Source: Candidatus Bathyarchaeum sp. (GTDB taxonomy: Archaea; Thermoproteota; Bathyarchaeia; Bathyarchaeales; Bathyarchaeaceae). Taken from it: a stretch of 8,523 bases of DNA. Below are positions 5,490 through 8,523 of this stretch, piece after piece. The stretch is from positions 1 to 8,523 of the forward strand of contig PIXT01000181.1 in NCBI GenBank assembly GCA_003096235.1. Direction: 5' to 3'. A model generated the notes under the pieces. The model worked only from the letters and a program-made list of their open reading frames with translations. It did not search any database and was not told the DNA's origin. The position numbers were made by a program, and so were the translations under genes. Position 1 is the first letter of the stretch. Every line of letters starts with the position of its first letter.

Positions 5490-6982
5490 GAGTTTTTGAC
5501 ACCACCCTTAGAGACGGCGAACAGACCCCCGGAGTTTCTTTAACTCCAGAAAAAAAGCTTAGAATCGCTGAGAGCTTAGACCGTATCGGGGTTGACGCCA
5601 TGGAGGCTGGTTTCGCCGCGGCTTCTGAAGGCGAAATGGAAGCGATAAAACTCATTGCCGATGCAGGGCTTAAAGCCGAAGTCTACAGCATGGCTAGGGG
5701 CGTAACAAAAGACATAGACGCCGTAATAAAAACCGGCGCTGTGGGCGTGCATTTGGTTATTCCTACCTCAGATTTACATCTCAAATACAAACTCAAAAAG
5801 AGCCAAGAAGACGTTCTGAAAATCACAGAGGACACTACCCAGTACGCTAAAGATCATGGACTCAAAGTTGAGCTTTCAGCCGAGGACTCAACAAGAAGCG
5901 AGTTGGATTTTCTTACCAAAATGTTCAAAGCAGGAGTTGCAGCTGGGGCAGACAGGTTATGTCCATGTGACACTGTCGGAGTTCTGATACCTGAAAGAAC
6001 CAGCGAATTGTACACAGAACTGAAGAAAAGATTCCCAAAGGTTCCTTTAAGTGTTCACTGCCACGACGACTTCGGGTTAGCTGTAGCAAACTCGATAATT
6101 GCTTTGAAGGCTGGGGCAGATCAAGCTCACGTAACCATGAATGGAATGGGAGAACGAGCTGGGAACGCTTCCTTAGAGGAGCTTGCTGTTGTCCTCAAGG
6201 CACAATATAACGTGAGTTTGGCGATAAAAACTGAGTTAAATTACGAGACTTCCCGTTTGGTTTCGCGGATAACAGATTTTCATTTACAGCCAAACAAGGC
6301 AATCGTAGGAGAGAACGCTTTTGTTCACGAATCAGGAATGCATACTCATGGAATATTGGCTAATCCGTCAACCTATGAGCCTTTCAAGCCTGAGATGATT
6401 GGACGAACAAGAAGAATCGCTGCAGGAAAACATTCTGGTTCAACAGGAATCAAGGCGTCTCTAAATGAAATGGGACTTGAACCCAACAACGAGCAAGTAA
6501 AAGAAATCTTTCTGCGTGTGAAAAGCCTAGGAGACAAAGGCAAACGGGTTGCCGACGCTGACCTACAGGCGATCGCTGAAGCAGTTATGGGCTTGCCTGT
6601 GAGCCGTCCAATAAAACTTGAGGAAATAACAGTTGTTACTGGGAGCAGAATTACCTCCACAGCTTCTGTGAGGTTGAACCTCAACGGAAAAATGCTTACA
6701 GAGGCTGCTATAGGAGTTGGTCCAGTAGACGCTGCGATTACCGCCATAAAGAAGGCTGTTGGAATAGTTGAGCCAATAGAGTTAGAGAACTATTCTGTAA
6801 AGGCTATCACTGGCGGCACCAACGCCGTAACCGAGGTAGCTGTTAGCCTTAGCAAGGGAGACCGCAAGTCCACGGCGGTTGGAGTTAACGAGGACATAGT
6901 CATAGCCAGCGTTGAGGCGATGCTCAGTGGCATGAATGTTCTGATGACAAACTATAACAACAAAAAAGTTAAGGAGTCTTGA
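5480..6982 (+). CDS. leuA: 2-isopropylmalate synthase (or citramalate synthase), start unresolved
   Basis: HMGL-like TIM-barrel enzyme condensing acetyl-CoA with 2-ketoisovalerate (LeuA) or pyruvate (CimA). Counting the Lys codon at 5480 as residue 1 (500 aa), the frame shows FDTTLRDGEQTPG with catalytic Arg and metal-binding Asp (codons 5510 and 5513), SAEDSTR (133-139), the metal ligands in HCHDDFG (H193, H195), NGMGERAGNASLEE (221-234), FVHESGMHTHG (281-291) and GKHSG (316-320). It ends in a complete C-terminal LeuA allosteric domain (about 380-490, with GVGPVDAAITAI), so feedback inhibition is likely. The first in-frame ATG (5600) would delete DTTLRDGEQ and cannot be the start; there is no ATG, GTG or TTG in frame back to the stop at 5417. 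With a -1 shift from ATG 5409 the protein would be 524 aa; removing one base after ATG 5449 gives 510 aa. Both are normal for the family. LeuA is preferred over CimA from context, not from decisive residues. Confidence 0.9.
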   Translation, partial: KKIRVFDTTLRDGEQTPGVSLTPEKKLRIAESLDRIGVDAMEAGFAAASEGEMEAIKLIADAGLKAEVYSMARGVTKDIDAVIKTGAVGVHLVIPTSDLHLKYKLKKSQEDVLKITEDTTQYAKDHGLKVELSAEDSTRSELDFLTKMFKAGVAAGADRLCPCDTVGVLIPERTSELYTELKKRFPKVPLSVHCHDDFGLAVANSIIALKAGADQAHVTMNGMGERAGNASLEELAVVLKAQYNVSLAIKTELNYETSRLVSRITDFHLQPNKAIVGENAFVHESGMHTHGILANPSTYEPFKPEMIGRTRRIAAGKHSGSTGIKASLNEMGLEPNNEQVKEIFLRVKSLGDKGKRVADADLQAIAEAVMGLPVSRPIKLEEITVVTGSRITSTASVRLNLNGKMLTEAAIGVGPVDAAITAIKKAVGIVEPIELENYSVKAITGGTNAVTEVAVSLSKGDRKSTAVGVNEDIVIASVEAMLSGMNVLMTNYNNKKVKES

Positions 6983-6985
6983 AAA

Positions 6986-8523
6986 ATGGCAAAAATGACT
7001 GGAGCAAAAGCTCTCATAGAATCTTTGAAACAAGAAAAAGTAGAAGTTATGTTCGGCATATCTGGAGGCGCCCTTCTGCCAATCCATGATGTCTTATGTG
7101 ACTCGGAAATTCGGCACATTCTTGCTCGTCATGAACAAGGTGCAGCCCACGCAGCAGATGGTTACGCTCGTGCAAGCGGTCGAGCAGGCGTATGTATGGC
7201 TACTTCAGGTCCCGGAGCCACAAATATTGTCACGGGATTAGCTAATGCATACTTAGATTCTTCGCCAGTTATTGCACTCACTGGTCAAGTTAACACGTAT
7301 TCAGCTAATACTTCATACATGATTGGGCGAGACGCATTTCAAGAAGCGGATATAATCGGAATAACTACGCCAATCACTAAATATAATGTCCAAGTGAAGA
7401 GCGCAGCAGAGATTCCTAAAGCAGTGAAAACATCATTCCATATTGCCACAACAGGCAGACCCGGACCAGCATTGATTGACCTTCCAAAGAACACACAAAC
7501 TGCAAAAGCTGAAATGGACTTTTCAGCCAATCTGCAGCTTCGAGGCTACAAACCCAACACTGACCCACATCCACTTCAAATTAAAAAGGCTGTTAACCTG
7601 CTCCTAAAGGCAGAGCGTCCCATGATACTGGCGGGAGGGGGCGTGAATCTTTCAAACGCTTCTCCTGAATTGTTGCAAATTGCTGAGCTTTTGATGATGC
7701 CTGTGGCGACAACTTTTATGGGAAAAAGCTGCTTCCCAGAGAACAATCCTTTGTCCATGGGAAACATTGGCATGCACGGGACAATGTTGGCAAACAAGAT
7801 AATTTTGGAAGCTGACGTTTTGCTCGCGGTTGGAACAAGATTCCAAGACCGAAGCACAGGAACATTGGATACTTTCTGTCCCGACGCAAAGATAATACAC
7901 ATCGACATAGATGCTGCAGAGATAGGAAAGAACGTTGATGTTGATGTGCCGATTGTTGCTGACGCAAAACCGACACTACAATTGATTACTCAGCAGCTAG
8001 TTAAGAAACTAAAAAAACAAAAGGACAGTCCATGGGTAAAACGCGTCCAAGAAGTCAAAGAAAAGTATCTAAGCGAAATGGACCTTGGCAACGCGGAATT
8101 AACTTCTCCAAAGCTGCTAAAAGAGCTTCGAAAACTTCTTCCCCAGAACGCAATCATCGCCACCGAAGTAGGACAAAATCAGATGTGGGCAGCTCTTCAT
8201 TTCCAGACAATCAAACCTAGAACATTCATCAGCTCTGGAGGCTTAGGAACCATGGGTTTTGGTTTCCCAGCTTCTATTGGAGCAAAAGTAGCATGTCCAC
8301 AATGTCCAGTAGTGGATATAGCTGGAGATGGAAGCTTCAGAATGACCGAGCAGGAGCTTGGCACTTCAGTTACCGAAGATATACCAGTAATAGTGATTGT
8401 GCTTAACAATTCGATGCTGGGAATGGTTGCTCAGTGGCAAAGGCTCTTCTACAAGAGCAGATACTCTGGCGTGAAGCTGGGAAGTGTTCCCGATTTTGCC
8501 AAGTTGGCTCAAGCTTACGGCGC
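6986..8523 (+). CDS. ilvB: Acetolactate synthase large subunit, 3' end beyond window
   Basis: ThDP-dependent acetohydroxyacid synthase catalytic subunit, the first common step of valine/leucine/isoleucine synthesis (two pyruvate to acetolactate, or pyruvate plus 2-ketobutyrate). The 512 codons present are open to the window edge, lacking roughly 40-60 of the usual 550-570. Visible: GGALLPIHD (27-35), the catalytic Glu50 in RHEQGAAHAADGYARASG, TSGPGATN (73-80), GRDAFQEADIIGI (114-126), GRPGPALIDLPKN (157-169), AGGG (216-219), IGMHGT (261-266), and the ThDP/Mg motif GDGSF (447-451) spaced to LNNSMLGMVAQWQ (473-485). GISGGA replaces the usual G-Y-P-G-G-A near the N-terminus. The start is 3 bases after the leuA stop, with AAGGAG (6971-6976) inside the leuA 3' end, so the two genes are cotranscribed and closely coupled. 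A regulatory subunit (ilvN) and ilvC may follow outside the window. Confidence 0.96.
   Translation, partial: MAKMTGAKALIESLKQEKVEVMFGISGGALLPIHDVLCDSEIRHILARHEQGAAHAADGYARASGRAGVCMATSGPGATNIVTGLANAYLDSSPVIALTGQVNTYSANTSYMIGRDAFQEADIIGITTPITKYNVQVKSAAEIPKAVKTSFHIATTGRPGPALIDLPKNTQTAKAEMDFSANLQLRGYKPNTDPHPLQIKKAVNLLLKAERPMILAGGGVNLSNASPELLQIAELLMMPVATTFMGKSCFPENNPLSMGNIGMHGTMLANKIILEADVLLAVGTRFQDRSTGTLDTFCPDAKIIHIDIDAAEIGKNVDVDVPIVADAKPTLQLITQQLVKKLKKQKDSPWVKRVQEVKEKYLSEMDLGNAELTSPKLLKELRKLLPQNAIIATEVGQNQMWAALHFQTIKPRTFISSGGLGTMGFGFPASIGAKVACPQCPVVDIAGDGSFRMTEQELGTSVTEDIPVIVIVLNNSMLGMVAQWQRLFYKSRYSGVKLGSVPDFAKLAQAYG

Noticed and set aside
5317..5655. 112-codon minus-strand frame across the leuA promoter and 5' end
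   Set aside because: It overlaps the conserved DTTLRDGEQ region and the BRE/TATA element in antisense, and its translation shows no recognisable domain.
6373..6747. 124-codon minus-strand frame in leuA
   Set aside because: Antisense to the LeuA C-terminal domain, Ser/Ile/Pro-rich, without a start signal.
5600..6982. leuA starting at the first in-frame ATG (460 aa)
   Set aside because: It would omit FDTTLRDGEQTPG, encoded in the same frame at 5495-5533, which holds the catalytic Arg and a metal ligand; the homology clearly extends upstream.
7576..7976. Several overlapping minus-strand frames within ilvB
   Set aside because: ilvB is continuous and strongly conserved through this stretch, so these are antisense shadows.
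1..8523. CRISPR arrays, tRNA or rRNA genes, insertion sequences
   Set aside because: No regularly spaced repeats, no cloverleaf-like or rRNA-like stretches and no transposase motifs were seen on either strand.

Overview
The window looks archaeal. Starts are preceded by AT-rich TATA-like boxes, one of them with an adjacent purine-rich BRE-like stretch, and no bacterial -35/-10 pairs are evident. Shine-Dalgarno-like sites are mixed with nearly leaderless starts, and transcription ends appear to be short oligo-T tracts. The protein styles (archaeal-type LeuA, archaeal-type IlvD, a tandem SIS protein, a small ribbon-helix-helix protein) would suit an uncultured Thermoproteota lineage such as Bathyarchaeia. 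That placement is inference from family resemblance, not a database result.

Layout. A CysK/CysM-family PLP enzyme (15-1016, +) is followed by a two-domain SIS sugar-phosphate isomerase-like protein (1119-2282, +). The latter converges on dihydroxy-acid dehydratase ilvD (2310-3968, -), with a hairpin and oligo-T tracts between them. Upstream of ilvD is a divergent small ribbon-helix-helix gene with a TTG start (4051-4224, +). Next is the frameshifted remnant of a possible winged-helix protein (4343-4499, -), which abuts the 3' end of a class I SAM methyltransferase (4496-5263, -). A divergent promoter region (about 5264-5408) then leads into leuA (homology from 5480 to 6982, +) and ilvB (6986 to the window end, +, incomplete), which form a tight operon.

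Functionally the window is mainly branched-chain amino acid biosynthesis. IlvB makes acetolactate or acetohydroxybutyrate, IlvD makes the 2-keto acids, and LeuA (or a citramalate synthase of the same family) commits keto acid to leucine (or isoleucine). ilvD is transcribed in the opposite direction and separated from leuA-ilvB by about 1.4 kb of unrelated genes, so at least two transcripts are involved. The cysteine synthase-like gene adds another amino acid step. The SIS protein and the methyltransferase have no assigned substrate.

The most striking observation is at the 5' end of leuA. The catalytic motif DTTLRDGEQ lies upstream of the first in-frame ATG, and that reading frame has no ATG, GTG or TTG between its upstream stop (5417) and 5600. 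A short ORF starting at ATG 5409, just downstream of a strong archaeal promoter and an SD-like site, reads into a C_CCA_AAA slippery heptamer (5477-5483). A -1 shift there enters the leuA frame exactly where homology begins. This is either a programmed frameshift, a leader-peptide arrangement, or a single-base indel.
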